A DNA stretch of 64,000 bases from RGIG3701 sp031553595 (GCA_031553595.1 JAVBLI010000030.1:1-64000); one strand, 5' to 3'; shown: positions 1 to 8,739, numbered from the stretch's first letter. Made by a program: numbers and translations. The notes: generated by a model from the letters alone, not told the origin.

Positions 1-113
1 AGCCGGGAATGCAGCGGAACACAGTGACGCGGAATGACCGGATAGCGGTGGGGAAACATTCGGCCATTCTTATTCGGTCATTCCGCTAACGCTTCATTCC
101 CGGCTGTTGTTTC
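1..113. repeat. Dispersed palindromic element, copy A
   Basis: Nested inverted repeat. The outer arms AGCCGGGAATG (1-11) and CATTCCCGGCT (95-105) are perfectly complementary. The inner arms GCGGAATGACCGGATA (near 30-45) and TATTCGGTCATTCCGC (71-86) pair with one wobble. The same arm sequences recur near 662-755, 8466-8596 and 25351-25456. The right arm overlaps the 3' end of the zinc-ribbon gene and supplies its last codons and its stop. The left boundary may lie outside the window. Confidence 0.8.
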
Positions 114-613
114 TTGTCCTGCGCCGCTTCTTCGCGCTGCATGGCGATGTGCTGCGCGATCAGAATTTTCGCGTGATCCATCAGTTCCTGAGACGGCTCA
201 TCATCCGGTTTCGGACTGCCGCAGCCGAAGAGATTGTAGCCCAAGTAAAACGGCGTCAAAAGCAGGCCTGGGCCCCACCAGCCCATGAAAAACGTCAGAA
301 GGCCGTTATGGAATCGCGCTTTCGACGCGCAGCTTCGGCAGGAAATCCGGGGGATGGTCGAGGAATAGGAGATGGCCAGGTAAGACGTGACCCGGTAGGA
401 ATAATGGAAGTCCACGGGGCCGGAACCGCCGCAGACGGGGCAGCATTCCTCGTGAATTTCCCTCGCCACATACAGGGCGTCTTCGTCAGGGATGTTCAGC
501 AGCCGCAGCGAATCCGTCGCTTGGCCGTGACAGTTGGCCCCGCAGTACGTCCTGTTTCCGTCGCAGACACCCCCGAAAAGGATGAGCGTCCCGCAGTTGG
601 CACAATTTTTCAT
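86..613 (-). CDS. Zinc-ribbon protein with a membrane segment, function unknown
   Basis: This 175-aa protein is not a family I recognise. The N-terminus has a CxxC pair (CANC) followed by C-x7-C and C-x3-C spacings, and a second CPVCGG / CRSC pair lies near residues 58-95, so two zinc ribbons are likely. One hydrophobic segment (about 105-130, rich in W, G, L and F) suggests a single membrane pass, followed by a charged tail of about 40 residues ending in KKQQPGMKR. A good ribosome site (AGGAGT, about 6 bases before the ATG) supports the start. The last six or so codons and the stop lie inside palindromic element A, so the original C-terminus may have been replaced when the element arrived. 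It stands downstream of the nqr operon, with element B between them. Confidence 0.6.
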   Translation of the reverse strand: MKNCANCGTLILFGGVCDGNRTYCGANCHGQATDSLRLLNIPDEDALYVAREIHEECCPVCGGSGPVDFHYSYRVTSYLAISYSSTIPRISCRSCASKARFHNGLLTFFMGWWGPGLLLTPFYLGYNLFGCGSPKPDDEPSQELMDHAKILIAQHIAMQREEAAQDKKQQPGMKR

Positions 614-661
614 AGGGGGACTCCTGAGGTAATGACAGCTTTTATTTAAACATGGAAGCAG

Positions 662-755
662 CTGTCGGGAACACAGAGACCGGATAGAAATGGGAGAAGC
701 TCTCGGCCATTCTATCCGGTCATTGTGCTTCGCTGCATTCCCGGCTGTTGTTTTT
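662..755. repeat. Dispersed palindromic element, copy B
   Basis: Contains GACCGGATAGAA on the left and TTCTATCCGGTCATT on the right as inner arms, and TCGGGAAC / CATTCCCGGCTGTTGT as degraded outer arms, matching copy A. It fills the gap between nqrF (ending at 770) and the zinc-ribbon gene (starting at 613). The stem would form in RNA from the minus strand and may act as a transcript end or stability element for the nqr mRNA; that role is inference. Confidence 0.75.
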
Positions 756-769
756 GTTCGGCTCTGTTC

Positions 770-2029
770 TCACCCGCCGAAATCGTCGAAATGAATGCTC
801 TCCCGCTCCACGCCCTGCTCGTCCAGCATTTTCAGCACGGCGTTGACCATCATCGGCGGGCCGCACATGTAATATTCGCAGTCTTCCGGCGCTTTGTGGT
901 CTTTGAGATACTCGTCGTAGAGCACCTGGTGGATGAAGCCCTTCGGGCCTTTCCAGTTGTCCTCCGGCAGGGGCTCGCTGAGGGCGAGGTGCCACGTGAA
1001 GTTGGGGAATTCTTTCGCCAACGCCTCGAATTCGTCGGCGTAAAACACTTCCCGCAGGCTACGGGCGCCATACCAGTAAGAGATTCGCCGCCCGGAGCTG
1101 AGCCGTTTGAGTAGGTCGAAAATGTGCGAGCGCAGCGGCGCCATGCCCGCACCGCCGCCGACGTAAATCATCTCCGCCGCGGTGTCTTGCGGGAAGAATT
1201 CGCCGTACGGACCGGAAATCGTGACCTTGTCGCCCGCCTTGAGACTGAAAATATAGGAAGACATCACTCCCGGCGGCACATTCATCCGCGGCGGCGGCGT
1301 CGCGATCCGCACATTGAGCATGATGATGCCCTTTTCCATCGGGTAGTTCGCCATCGAGTAGGCCCGCATCGTCGGGTCGTTGACCGTCGAGATGTGCTGC
1401 CACACGTTGTATTTGTCCCAGTCTGGGTGGTATTCTTTGCCGATTTCGAAATCCTTATACGAAACCGTGTGCGGCGGGCACTCGATCTGAATATAACCGC
1501 CGGCCTTGAAGTTCACCTCCTCGCCCTCCGGGATTTCGAGGATCAGCTCCTTGATGAACGTCGCGACGTTGTCGTTGGAACGCACGGTGCACTCCCATTT
1601 TTTCACGTCGAACACTTCCGGGTCGATCTCGATTTTCATGTCCTGCTTGACCGGCACCTGACAGCTCAGACGCCAGTGGTCACGGACTTCGCCACGGGTC
1701 ATCTGGTCTTTTTCGGTGATGAGAATATCACCGCCACCCTCCATGACCTTGACTTTGCACTGGCCGCAGGTGCCCTGTCCGCCGCACGCACTGGCGACGA
1801 AAATCTGCTTCTCGGCCAGCGTCTGCAGCAGCTTGCCACCCGCGGGGACGACGAGCGTTTTCAGTGGATCTTCGTTAATTTCGATGCGAATATCACCACT
1901 GGGGACGAGGAAGTTGCGAGCCGTGAGAATCGCAATCACGAGCATGAAAACGATGGCCGTGAACATGGTGACGCCGATGCCGATCTGCGTGGCGGCTGCG
2001 ATTTCCGCGAAAATAAGAGCGTGGGACAT
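770..2029 (-). CDS. nqrF: Na+-translocating NADH:quinone reductase subunit F
   Basis: Electron-entry subunit of the sodium pump: it oxidises NADH and passes electrons through FAD and a [2Fe-2S] centre. The 419 residues are close to the usual length (about 405-410). In order: an N-terminal membrane helix (about 15-40), a plant-type ferredoxin domain with CGGQGTCGQC and a fourth cysteine in HWRLSC, a flavin-binding site RAYSMANYP, and an NADH-binding segment GGGAGMAPLRS followed by a CGPP motif near the end. It is the last gene of the six-gene nqr operon. The 151-bp gap to nqrE holds 7-bp tandem repeats. Confidence 0.97.
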   Translation of the reverse strand: MSHALIFAEIAAATQIGIGVTMFTAIVFMLVIAILTARNFLVPSGDIRIEINEDPLKTLVVPAGGKLLQTLAEKQIFVASACGGQGTCGQCKVKVMEGGGDILITEKDQMTRGEVRDHWRLSCQVPVKQDMKIEIDPEVFDVKKWECTVRSNDNVATFIKELILEIPEGEEVNFKAGGYIQIECPPHTVSYKDFEIGKEYHPDWDKYNVWQHISTVNDPTMRAYSMANYPMEKGIIMLNVRIATPPPRMNVPPGVMSSYIFSLKAGDKVTISGPYGEFFPQDTAAEMIYVGGGAGMAPLRSHIFDLLKRLSSGRRISYWYGARSLREVFYADEFEALAKEFPNFTWHLALSEPLPEDNWKGPKGFIHQVLYDEYLKDHKAPEDCEYYMCGPPMMVNAVLKMLDEQGVERESIHFDDFGG

Positions 2030-2033
2030 GATT

Positions 2034-2180
2034 GGGATTTGTGGTTTGTGGATTGGGGTTGGGAGGGAATGCTTAATGCTAAGTGCTAAATGGATGATGA
2101 ATGTTAAATGCTGAATGTCAGTAGCTTCACACAGGGTGGCATCTCGCTTGCGTAATTAAGCATTTCGCATTACGCATTGA
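2034..2180. repeat. Heptad tandem repeats between nqrE and nqrF
   Basis: Two tracts with 7-bp periodicity. The first (about 2034-2120) runs through TTTGTGG units into AATGCTT, AATGCTA, AGTGCTA and related units. The second (about 2152-2180) is TTTCGCA / TTACGCA. The second unit recurs at 48226-48256 and at 52328-52350. No gene is seen in the gap. Confidence 0.7.
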
Positions 2181-2795
2181 TCATATGCCGGAAAAAGCCA
2201 TGAACGCCATAGCGATCAGGCCGACGGCGATGAAGGTGATGCCCAGGCCGCGGAGGCCGGCGGGGACTTCGCTGTAACGCATCCGCTCGCGGACGGCGGC
2301 CAAAAGCACGATCGCCAGAGCCCAGCCGACACCGGTGCCGAAGCCGTAAACCACGCTTTCCGGAAAGTTATAATCGCGCGTCTGCATGAACAGCGACCCG
2401 CCGAGGATGGCGCAGTTGACGGTGATCAGCGGCAGGAAAATGCCCAAGGCCGAGTACAGCGCGGGCACGTACCGATCCAGAAACATTTCCAGAATCTGCA
2501 CCATGGCCGCGATGACGCCGATGAAGGTGATCAGGGTGAGGAACTCGAGATCCATGCCCTCGAACATGCTCCAGCCCGTGAGGTGAAACAGGGCGTTTTC
2601 CTTCAAAACATAGTTTAGCAACAGGTTGTTGACGGGCAGCGTAATGCCCTGCACGACGATCACCGCGACGCCCAGGCCCAAGGCCGTAGCCACCCGTTTC
2701 GAAACCGCCAGGTACGTGCACATCCCCAGGAAAAACGACAACGCCAGGTTCTCGACGAAGACCGCACGGATAAAAAGCGAAATGTAATGTTCCAT
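2181..2795 (-). CDS. nqrE: Na+-translocating NADH:quinone reductase subunit E
   Basis: Integral membrane subunit of 204 aa with about six hydrophobic helices. The N-terminus (MEHYISLFIRAVFVENLAL) and the motif GSLFMQTRDYNFPESVVYG are typical of NqrE. With NqrD it forms the inverted helix pair that carries a membrane iron centre in this complex. Length matches the family (about 198-205). The 116-bp gap to nqrD is filled by AATTGAT-type heptad repeats, unusual inside an operon whose other junctions overlap or nearly touch. Confidence 0.96.
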   Translation of the reverse strand: MEHYISLFIRAVFVENLALSFFLGMCTYLAVSKRVATALGLGVAVIVVQGITLPVNNLLLNYVLKENALFHLTGWSMFEGMDLEFLTLITFIGVIAAMVQILEMFLDRYVPALYSALGIFLPLITVNCAILGGSLFMQTRDYNFPESVVYGFGTGVGWALAIVLLAAVRERMRYSEVPAGLRGLGITFIAVGLIAMAFMAFSGI

Positions 2796-2803
2796 GGTAT
2801 TTC

Positions 2804-2905
2804 AAATTGATAATTGACAATTGATAATTGATAATTACGGTGGGTGATAACCGATAATCAACAATCGATAATACAAAATTATCAATTATCAATTATCAAT
2901 TATCC
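2804..2905. repeat. AATTGAT heptad repeats between nqrD and nqrE
   Basis: Successive 7-bp units AATTGAT, AATTGAC, AATTGAT, AATTGAT on one side, and TATCAAT units in the opposite sense on the other (2880-2903), so the whole gap can fold as a long AT-rich inverted repeat. The spacer is 116 bp between two genes of one operon. Confidence 0.85.
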
Positions 2906-2911
2906 ATTCGC

Positions 2912-3541
2912 CTACTCGTGCTCGATCTGCTCGGGGTGATACGTCCGGACGACCCAGATGAAGAAGCCGATGAGGAAAAACGCGCTGGGGGCCAACACCA
3001 TGATGCCCATGGGCTGATACCAACCACCTTCCGTGATGGGCTTCAGAACAGTGAACCCCAGCAGTTTGCCGGAGCCGAACAGCTCGCGGATCGCCGCCAC
3101 GACGATCAGCACGACGCTGTATCCCAGGCCGTTACCGATGCCATCCAGGAAACTCTGAATCGGAGGGTTTTTCATCGCGTACGCCTCCGCCCGGCCCATC
3201 AAAATACAGTTCGTAATAATCAGGCCCACGAACACCGACAGCTGCTTGCTGATGGCGAACGTGATTTCGCTGGCCTTGAGCACCTCGTCCACCACAATCA
3301 CCAGCGACGCGATGATCACCATCTGCACGATCATGCGGATGCTGCCGGGGATTTGGTTACGGATGGAGCTGATGGCGAGGTTCGCACAGGCCGTGACGGT
3401 CGTCACCGCCAGCGCCATGGTGACGGCCGTTTCCAGTTTCGTCGTCACCGCCAGCGCCGAACAGATACCCAGCACCTGCAGCATCACCGGGTTATTCTTG
3501 AACAGCGGATTCAGCCGCGCGTCTGGATGTTCCATTTTCAT
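2912..3541 (-). CDS. nqrD: Na+-translocating NADH:quinone reductase subunit D
   Basis: Membrane subunit of 209 aa, homologous to NqrE and the Rnf subunits. Begins with a short cytoplasmic part (NPLFKNNPVMLQVLGICSAL is characteristic) followed by about six helices. The segment NCILMGRAEAYAMKNPPIQS is the conserved NqrD signature. Overlaps nqrC by 4 bp (ATGA), showing translational coupling. Confidence 0.96.
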   Translation of the reverse strand: MKMEHPDARLNPLFKNNPVMLQVLGICSALAVTTKLETAVTMALAVTTVTACANLAISSIRNQIPGSIRMIVQMVIIASLVIVVDEVLKASEITFAISKQLSVFVGLIITNCILMGRAEAYAMKNPPIQSFLDGIGNGLGYSVVLIVVAAIRELFGSGKLLGFTVLKPITEGGWYQPMGIMVLAPSAFFLIGFFIWVVRTYHPEQIEHE

Positions 3542-4338
3542 TTTTGCTTCCCTCCTTCCGCGAGCAGTTTTTTCAAGAGCGGCCGATACTCGCTCAGCCA
3601 GTATCCGACCGTGCCGTTCACGCCGTTACATGTCAGCGTGGCGCCGGAGATGCCGTCCACTTCAAACGGATCTTTCGGATCCCGGGCGGTCCCTTTCACC
3701 ACACGCACGGCCGGCTTTCCGGAAGCGTCGAACGCCGTTTTGTCGTGCCATTTCGCGGTCCAAAGCGGGTTTTCGATTTCACCGCCCAGCCCCGCCGTCT
3801 CGGCATGCTCGTAAAACAGCAGGCTGTGAACCGTGTTCAGGTCGTCGCCGGTGAGCGAAATCATGCCGTACATGATCGACCAGAGCCCCTTGCCGACGAT
3901 CGGAAGCACCACCGTCGTGTGCTCCTTCCCGGCTTCATCTTTCACCGTGGAAACATACGCCGTGCCGAAACGGCCGCGCGTGCTCAAGCCAGTTTTGTAC
4001 GGCGTGGCGCCGATTTTCACCGAGTCCGGCCCGGCCTTCGCCGCCTTCCGCTCATCATACTCCAGCGCCTGTTTGCCCTCCGCGACGATTTCGTCGGTGG
4101 TAAAATCATACTTCACCACCCGCAACTGATCGAATCGCTGCGTCACCTCCGTCGTCGACACTCTCTCGCCCGGCTGCATGAGCCCCGCCGCCATCAGGAT
4201 GTTTTTATTCTTGAAAAGCTGCTGATTCTGCAATTTATATGGCTTCAGCAGCACCGCGGCGCTGGCTACGAACGTACCGCACACCGCACAGGTGAGGAAC
4301 GCAACCAAAAAAGTCCTGGAAATCGAATCTTTAGACAT
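3538..4338 (-). CDS. nqrC: Na+-translocating NADH:quinone reductase subunit C
   Basis: Periplasm-facing flavoprotein subunit of 266 aa with one N-terminal membrane helix (FLVAFLTCAVCGTFVASAAVLL). The C-terminal SGATLT motif in DGISGATLTCNGVN carries the threonine to which FMN is covalently attached in this family. Attachment needs the flavin transferase ApbE, which is not in this window. Its start overlaps the nqrB end by 8 bp and its end overlaps nqrD by 4 bp. Confidence 0.96.
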   Translation of the reverse strand: MSKDSISRTFLVAFLTCAVCGTFVASAAVLLKPYKLQNQQLFKNKNILMAAGLMQPGERVSTTEVTQRFDQLRVVKYDFTTDEIVAEGKQALEYDERKAAKAGPDSVKIGATPYKTGLSTRGRFGTAYVSTVKDEAGKEHTTVVLPIVGKGLWSIMYGMISLTGDDLNTVHSLLFYEHAETAGLGGEIENPLWTAKWHDKTAFDASGKPAVRVVKGTARDPKDPFEVDGISGATLTCNGVNGTVGYWLSEYRPLLKKLLAEGGKQK

Positions 4339-5791
4339 TTCGTAACGCCCTCCTCTTGATATTCGCCTGGACGATGAAATAATCGATCAGCGGTGCACAC
4401 ACGTTTCCGAAGAGAATCGCCAACATCACCGCCTCCGGAAACGCGGTGTTCATGCAGCGGACGATCATGATCAGCATGCCGATCAGGGCGCCGTAAATGA
4501 ACTGGCCCTTATACGTCATCGCGCCGGTCACCGGGTCGGTGGCCATGAAGACCATACCGAACGCCAGGCCGCCGAGCGTAAACTGCCAGTGGGGATACAG
4601 GCCGTACATCGGGTTTTGAGACACGCCGGTGGCATACATGAAGTAAAACAAAAACGCCATGACCATGCTGGAGACCAGCAGGCTGCTCATGATGCGCCAC
4701 GAGCCGATGCCGGTGTAAACCAGCAAGGCGGCACCGAGGAAACAGCAGATGACGGAGGTCTCGCCCATCGAGCCGGGGATGAAGCCGACCAGCGAGTTAA
4801 ACCAGTACTGCATTTCGGTGAGATTCTGCTCCACGGCGAGTTGACGGATACCGTCCATACCGCCGGTTAAGGCCGCACCCAAGGGAGTGGCACCGGAAAC
4901 GCCGTCCACCGTAACCCAGACACTCGGATCCACCGCGAACCAGATTCCGTCGCCGCAAATGACCGACGCGGAACTGAAAAACAGCAGCGCACGAGCCGCC
5001 AGCGCCGGGTTAATAAAGTTACGGCCCGTTCCGCCGAAGAGCTCTTTCGCGATCACCACGCCGAACGTAATCGCCAGGGCCACCTGCCACAGCGGAATCG
5101 TCGGCGGCAGCGTCAGCGGCAGCAAGAGCGACGTGACGAAAAAGCCTTCATTAATTTCATGCCCCCGCAGCGCCGCGAACAGCCACTCCCAGAGGATGCC
5201 CACGCCGAAAGTCACGATATAAACCGGCAGGAAGAAAATCGCCCCGTAAACCAGGCACGAAAGCACGTTTCCGGGATTCGCGTTCAGCAGGCCGGGGCCG
5301 TCCATAAACGGCAGATTCACCGTCCAGCCGGAAGTCAGCCACACCAGTTTTCCGTAAAGCCACTGGTGCCAGCGGGCCACGCTGTAATGTGCCGGGAAAT
5401 TATTCTCCGCCAGAATCTGCGCCGCCAGATTTTCATTCGGGTTCGCCAGATCCGCCTTCAGCCGGTCCGCCGCATCCACAAGCACCGCGGGCTTCTCCGC
5501 CGCCGAGTCCATCATCACCCGCATCAGCGTCGCGTCATTCGCCTTCATCACCCGAAACGCCTGATACCCCGTATTATACGTCGCCATCAGGATACACGGC
5601 AAAAGCGCGATCATCACCGTCGTCATCATCCGCTTCAAACACAGCGAGTCGCGCACATGCACGTTACCCTTCGCCGTCTCTTTCGGCGTATATAAAAACG
5701 TGTCGATCGCGTCAAAAGCCGGGTGCGCAAAATGCAGCGGCTTCCCCTTCTCGAACATCGGAGCGAGTTTATCCATTATATATCGGATCAT
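4331..5791 (-). CDS. nqrB: Na+-translocating NADH:quinone reductase subunit B
   Basis: Large membrane subunit of 486 aa with about ten helices. The SGATPLG motif in VDGVSGATPLGAAL is the covalent FMN-threonine site of NqrB; riboflavin also binds this subunit in characterised complexes. It is somewhat longer than the Vibrio protein (about 415 aa): an extra hydrophilic segment of about 80 residues (roughly 80-165, with DSAAEKPAVLVDAADRLKAD) sits between the first and second membrane segments. Separated from nqrA by 3 bp. Confidence 0.96.
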   Translation of the reverse strand: MIRYIMDKLAPMFEKGKPLHFAHPAFDAIDTFLYTPKETAKGNVHVRDSLCLKRMMTTVMIALLPCILMATYNTGYQAFRVMKANDATLMRVMMDSAAEKPAVLVDAADRLKADLANPNENLAAQILAENNFPAHYSVARWHQWLYGKLVWLTSGWTVNLPFMDGPGLLNANPGNVLSCLVYGAIFFLPVYIVTFGVGILWEWLFAALRGHEINEGFFVTSLLLPLTLPPTIPLWQVALAITFGVVIAKELFGGTGRNFINPALAARALLFFSSASVICGDGIWFAVDPSVWVTVDGVSGATPLGAALTGGMDGIRQLAVEQNLTEMQYWFNSLVGFIPGSMGETSVICCFLGAALLVYTGIGSWRIMSSLLVSSMVMAFLFYFMYATGVSQNPMYGLYPHWQFTLGGLAFGMVFMATDPVTGAMTYKGQFIYGALIGMLIMIVRCMNTAFPEAVMLAILFGNVCAPLIDYFIVQANIKRRALRNV

Positions 5792-5794
5792 GGT

Positions 5795-7201
5795 TTATCC
5801 CTCCTTCTCGATCGTCGTCAGAACATCCCGCAGCATGGCGCCGAAATCATTCTTGCCCGGGTCCACAAACGTACACAGCGCCAGATCTTCCTCGATTAAC
5901 TCCAGCGCCCCCAGCCCTTCCGCCTCCTCCAGATTATTCGTCGCAAGCGATCGCGCCAGGTACGTGGGTAGGATATCCAGCGGCATCATTTCTTCCATGC
6001 TTCCGATGGAGATGATCGCGCGGTGCCCGCCGTGGAGATTCGTGTCCATCCTGAATTTTTTCCAGAAGAACAGCGAGGAAATGTTCACCCACTTGAATGC
6101 GAACGTCGTGAAGCCGGGCAGCACCCACCCGAAAAGATGCCGTTTATCGCCTTCTTCCAGGGCCGTAATCTGTTGATGATAGCGCCCGAGATATGCTTCT
6201 TCGCTGGCCACGCCGGCGGTCATGGCGGTGTGACCGGAAAGCACGGAGCCGCTGATGACGCGGTTATCCTCTTTCAGCAACTGGCCTTTCACCAATTCTT
6301 GCACACTGGCGCCAAGACGCGTCCGCAGCAGGCGAGGCTCCTTCACCCGCGGCCCGCTGAGCGAAATCACCCGCGTCACGTCCAGCTTCCCCGTCAGGAA
6401 TAATTGCCCCACCGCGATCACGTCCTGATATCCGAGATGCCACGCGCTGTGCTTTCGGCCGACCGGCGACAGAAAATGAATGTGCGTGCCCGGCAGACCC
6501 GCGGGGTGCGGCCCAGAGAACGTGGCCGTCTCGACTTCCGCCACACAATCTTCTCCCGGAATGGTTTCCGCTTTCGGACGGCGGCAGACGTAAATATTCG
6601 GAATTCCCAGCCGCGTGAGCACTTTCAGGCCCGCGATAAACGCTTCCCGGTACATGGAAATCACGATTTCGGCACACGGCGAGTGCGGATTCGTGTCCAT
6701 GGCCGTGATGAAAAGCGCCCGGGCGGTCTTTTCCGGAGAAGGGATTTTCCCGAAAGGCCGGCGGCGGATCGCGGTCCAGAGCCCGCTTTCCGTGAGATTC
6801 TCCACCACCTGCTGGCGGGTGAGCGTTTCCAGCGCCTCGGCCGGATATTTTTTGAACTCCACCGCGTCTTTTCCGGCGTCTTTCGCGGCCGATTTCCCGT
6901 CCGGCTTCCCGTCCAGCTTAATCACCACCGACAAAAACCGGCGTTTCTCACCGCGGTGAATCGCTTCCACCGTGCCGCAGCCCGGCGAGGTGAACTTCAC
7001 GCCCGGGTTCTTGCTGTCCGTAAACAGCACCTGCCCAGTCTTCACCTTCTCCCCGACTTCCACGGCCAGGGACGGCTTCACGCCCACATAATCGGCCCCC
7101 ACCAGCGCCACACGCTTCACCGCCGGCGCCTCGTGCACCTCCTGCATCGGCTCGCCGGCCAGCGGAAGGTCCAGCCCTTTCTTTATTTTAAATTCCTGCA
7201 T
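5795..7201 (-). CDS. nqrA: Na+-translocating NADH:quinone reductase subunit A
   Basis: Soluble cytoplasmic subunit, 468 aa from the ATG at 7199-7201. A TTG six codons upstream is possible, but the family begins with IKKGLDLPLAG right after the initiator, as here (MQEFKIKKGLDLPLAG). Contains the family segments FTSPGCGTVEAIHRGEKRR and DTNPHSPC. First gene of nqrABCDEF, with a strong promoter 130-160 bp upstream. The complex couples NADH oxidation by quinone to sodium export. Confidence 0.96.
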   Translation of the reverse strand: MQEFKIKKGLDLPLAGEPMQEVHEAPAVKRVALVGADYVGVKPSLAVEVGEKVKTGQVLFTDSKNPGVKFTSPGCGTVEAIHRGEKRRFLSVVIKLDGKPDGKSAAKDAGKDAVEFKKYPAEALETLTRQQVVENLTESGLWTAIRRRPFGKIPSPEKTARALFITAMDTNPHSPCAEIVISMYREAFIAGLKVLTRLGIPNIYVCRRPKAETIPGEDCVAEVETATFSGPHPAGLPGTHIHFLSPVGRKHSAWHLGYQDVIAVGQLFLTGKLDVTRVISLSGPRVKEPRLLRTRLGASVQELVKGQLLKEDNRVISGSVLSGHTAMTAGVASEEAYLGRYHQQITALEEGDKRHLFGWVLPGFTTFAFKWVNISSLFFWKKFRMDTNLHGGHRAIISIGSMEEMMPLDILPTYLARSLATNNLEEAEGLGALELIEEDLALCTFVDPGKNDFGAMLRDVLTTIEKEG

Positions 7202-7330
7202 CGCTCTGACACTATCCAATTAAGGTAAGCAGTTCTCCACACAAGCCAGCCGCCTCCGCCATCACCCGGACACACTCCGTTTTCTAAAAGAAGTATATCA
7301 TCTACCAGCATAAAAGCGCCTGCCCCGCCA

Positions 7331-7358
7331 ATATTATCTCCTCACTTTAGCATGTCAA
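7331..7358 (-). promoter_or_regulatory. Sigma70-type promoter for the nqr operon
   Basis: On the minus strand TTGACA (7353-7358) and TAATAT (7331-7336) are separated by 16 bp: a consensus -35 and a near-consensus -10. It leaves a leader of about 120 nt before nqrA. The 301-bp gap 7202-7502 is a divergent promoter region with no supported gene. Confidence 0.7.
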
Positions 7359-7430
7359 CTTGCACGCTGGAAGGGGGGGCCATGAAATTTGCCGTTTTTT
7401 CTCCCAAATTCCAAGGAAAACACCCGGCAA

Positions 7431-7458
7431 TTGCCGCTTTCATCAAAAATGGTATAAT
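7431..7458 (+). promoter_or_regulatory. Sigma70-type promoter for cysE
   Basis: TTGCCG (7431-7436), 16-bp spacer, TATAAT (7453-7458), preceded by TGG giving an extended -10. The predicted start lies about 38 bp before the cysE ATG. Confidence 0.75.
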
Positions 7459-7502
7459 AAAAGCAACTTACCCAAGTCGTGACCTTTTCAGGGAGACCGC
7501 CC

Positions 7503-8462
7503 ATGACACCCCCTCATTTCATCCAAATCAAGGAAAAAACGCTGCCGGAAATCACGAATAAAATCGTGGATTCCTGTCTCAAGCTGCCGAAAATCCAGCA
7601 TCTGGGGCACTGTTCGCTGCCCACGTACCACGTCATCGTGGAAATTCTGGACGACCTTTTCGAGCTGCTTTATCCGGGTTTCGGAAACCGGAATAACCTG
7701 CATCTGGGGAACATCACGTATTATGTCGGCGAGGTGCTCGACAAGCTGTACGACAAGCTTTCCGTCCAAATCGCGAGGTCTTTCTGCCAGGAAGATCAGC
7801 AGCGGGAGGCGTGCGGGCAGCCGGAATGCGACCCGACGGTGATTCAAAAATTCGAACAGAAGGGGCGAGAAATCACGCTGGAATTTTTCGCCAAAATCCC
7901 GCAACTTCGCGAAACGCTCCAGACGGACGTCGAGGCGGCGTACACCGGCGACCCGGCTTGCCGCTCCCACACGGAAGTCGTGTTCTGTTATCCGGGCCTG
8001 CGGGCGGTCACGATTTACCGCGTCGCGCACGAGCTGCACCTGCTGGGCGTGCCGCTGATTCCGCGGATGATGACGGAGTGGGCCCACCAGCTGACGGGCA
8101 TCGATATTCACCCCGGCGCGAAAATTGCCGAGTATTTTTTCATCGACCACGGCACGGGCGTGGTCATCGGCGAGACGTGCGAGATCGGCCACTGGGTCAA
8201 ACTTTATCAGGGCGTAACGCTCGGCGCGCTGAGCTTTCCGACGGATGATGCCGGGAATCTGGTTCGCGGCACGAAACGGCATCCCACGCTCGAGGATCAC
8301 GTGGTGATTTACGCGAACGCCACCATTTTGGGCGGTGAAACCGTCATCGGCCAGCACGCCGTGGTCGGCTCGAACGCCTGGATCATGAAATCCGTCGACG
8401 CGAACACGACGGTGATGATGGAGAAGCCGAACCTGCGGATTAAAGCGGAGCCGCAATCGTAA
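7503..8462 (+). CDS. cysE: Serine O-acetyltransferase
   Basis: Makes O-acetylserine from serine and acetyl-CoA, the first step of cysteine synthesis. 319 aa. The C-terminal left-handed beta-helix has the usual hexapeptide pattern (HPGAKIAEYFFIDHGTG, then VVIGETCEIGHWVKLYQGVTLG), with the His of IDHGTG as a catalytic residue. The N-terminal part (about 1-180) is the longer alpha-helical domain seen in the EpsC/plant-like type. The ATG at 7503 is chosen because GGGAG stands 7 bases upstream; a GTG at 7479 lacks this. The stop codon sits in the loop of a hairpin that belongs to palindromic element C. Confidence 0.93.
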   Translation: MTPPHFIQIKEKTLPEITNKIVDSCLKLPKIQHLGHCSLPTYHVIVEILDDLFELLYPGFGNRNNLHLGNITYYVGEVLDKLYDKLSVQIARSFCQEDQQREACGQPECDPTVIQKFEQKGREITLEFFAKIPQLRETLQTDVEAAYTGDPACRSHTEVVFCYPGLRAVTIYRVAHELHLLGVPLIPRMMTEWAHQLTGIDIHPGAKIAEYFFIDHGTGVVIGETCEIGHWVKLYQGVTLGALSFPTDDAGNLVRGTKRHPTLEDHVVIYANATILGGETVIGQHAVVGSNAWIMKSVDANTTVMMEKPNLRIKAEPQS

Positions 8463-8633
8463 GATTGCGAAAACAACAGCTGACAGCGCAGCGGAACGAA
8501 GTAAAGCGAAGAAACCGGATTTGAAGTGGAGGCCAATTCCCCAGTTCTAATCCGGTTTTTGCGCTAACGCTCCGTTCCCGGCTGCTGTTTCTTGCGGCGC
8601 CGATCCCATTCCGCAATCTTACGATTGCGGCTC
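8448..8633. repeat. Dispersed palindromic element, copy C, with 22-bp outer arms
   Basis: GAGCCGCAATCG through GATTGCG (8448-8469) is repeated as a perfect reverse complement at 8612-8633. Each arm is itself a small hairpin (CGCAATC-GTAA-GATTGCG). Inside lie the usual arms of the family: ACCGGAT (around 8514) with ATCCGGT (8551), and CGTTCCCGGCTGCTGTTTCTTG at the right. The left arm contains the cysE stop codon. A transcript through here could form a stem of nearly 190 nt that would end or protect the cysE message. Confidence 0.85.
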
Positions 8634-8656
8634 TGCCGTTTTTTCGAAAATCCACC

Positions 8657-8685
8657 TTGAAGGCATAAACGAAATAGACTATACT
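8657..8685 (+). promoter_or_regulatory. Promoter for the glycolipid gene cluster
   Basis: TTGAAG (8657-8662), 17-bp spacer, TATACT (8680-8685), about 50 bp before the GT2 start codon at 8740. Confidence 0.6.
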
Positions 8686-8739
8686 AATATATGGAAATGG
8701 CATTCCACACATTCATCCTTTTTTCAAGGAAAAACACGC

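Noticed and set aside
7352..7561. Plus-strand open frame of 69 aa ahead of cysE
   Set aside because: It overlaps both divergent promoters and the start of cysE in another frame; no ribosome site.
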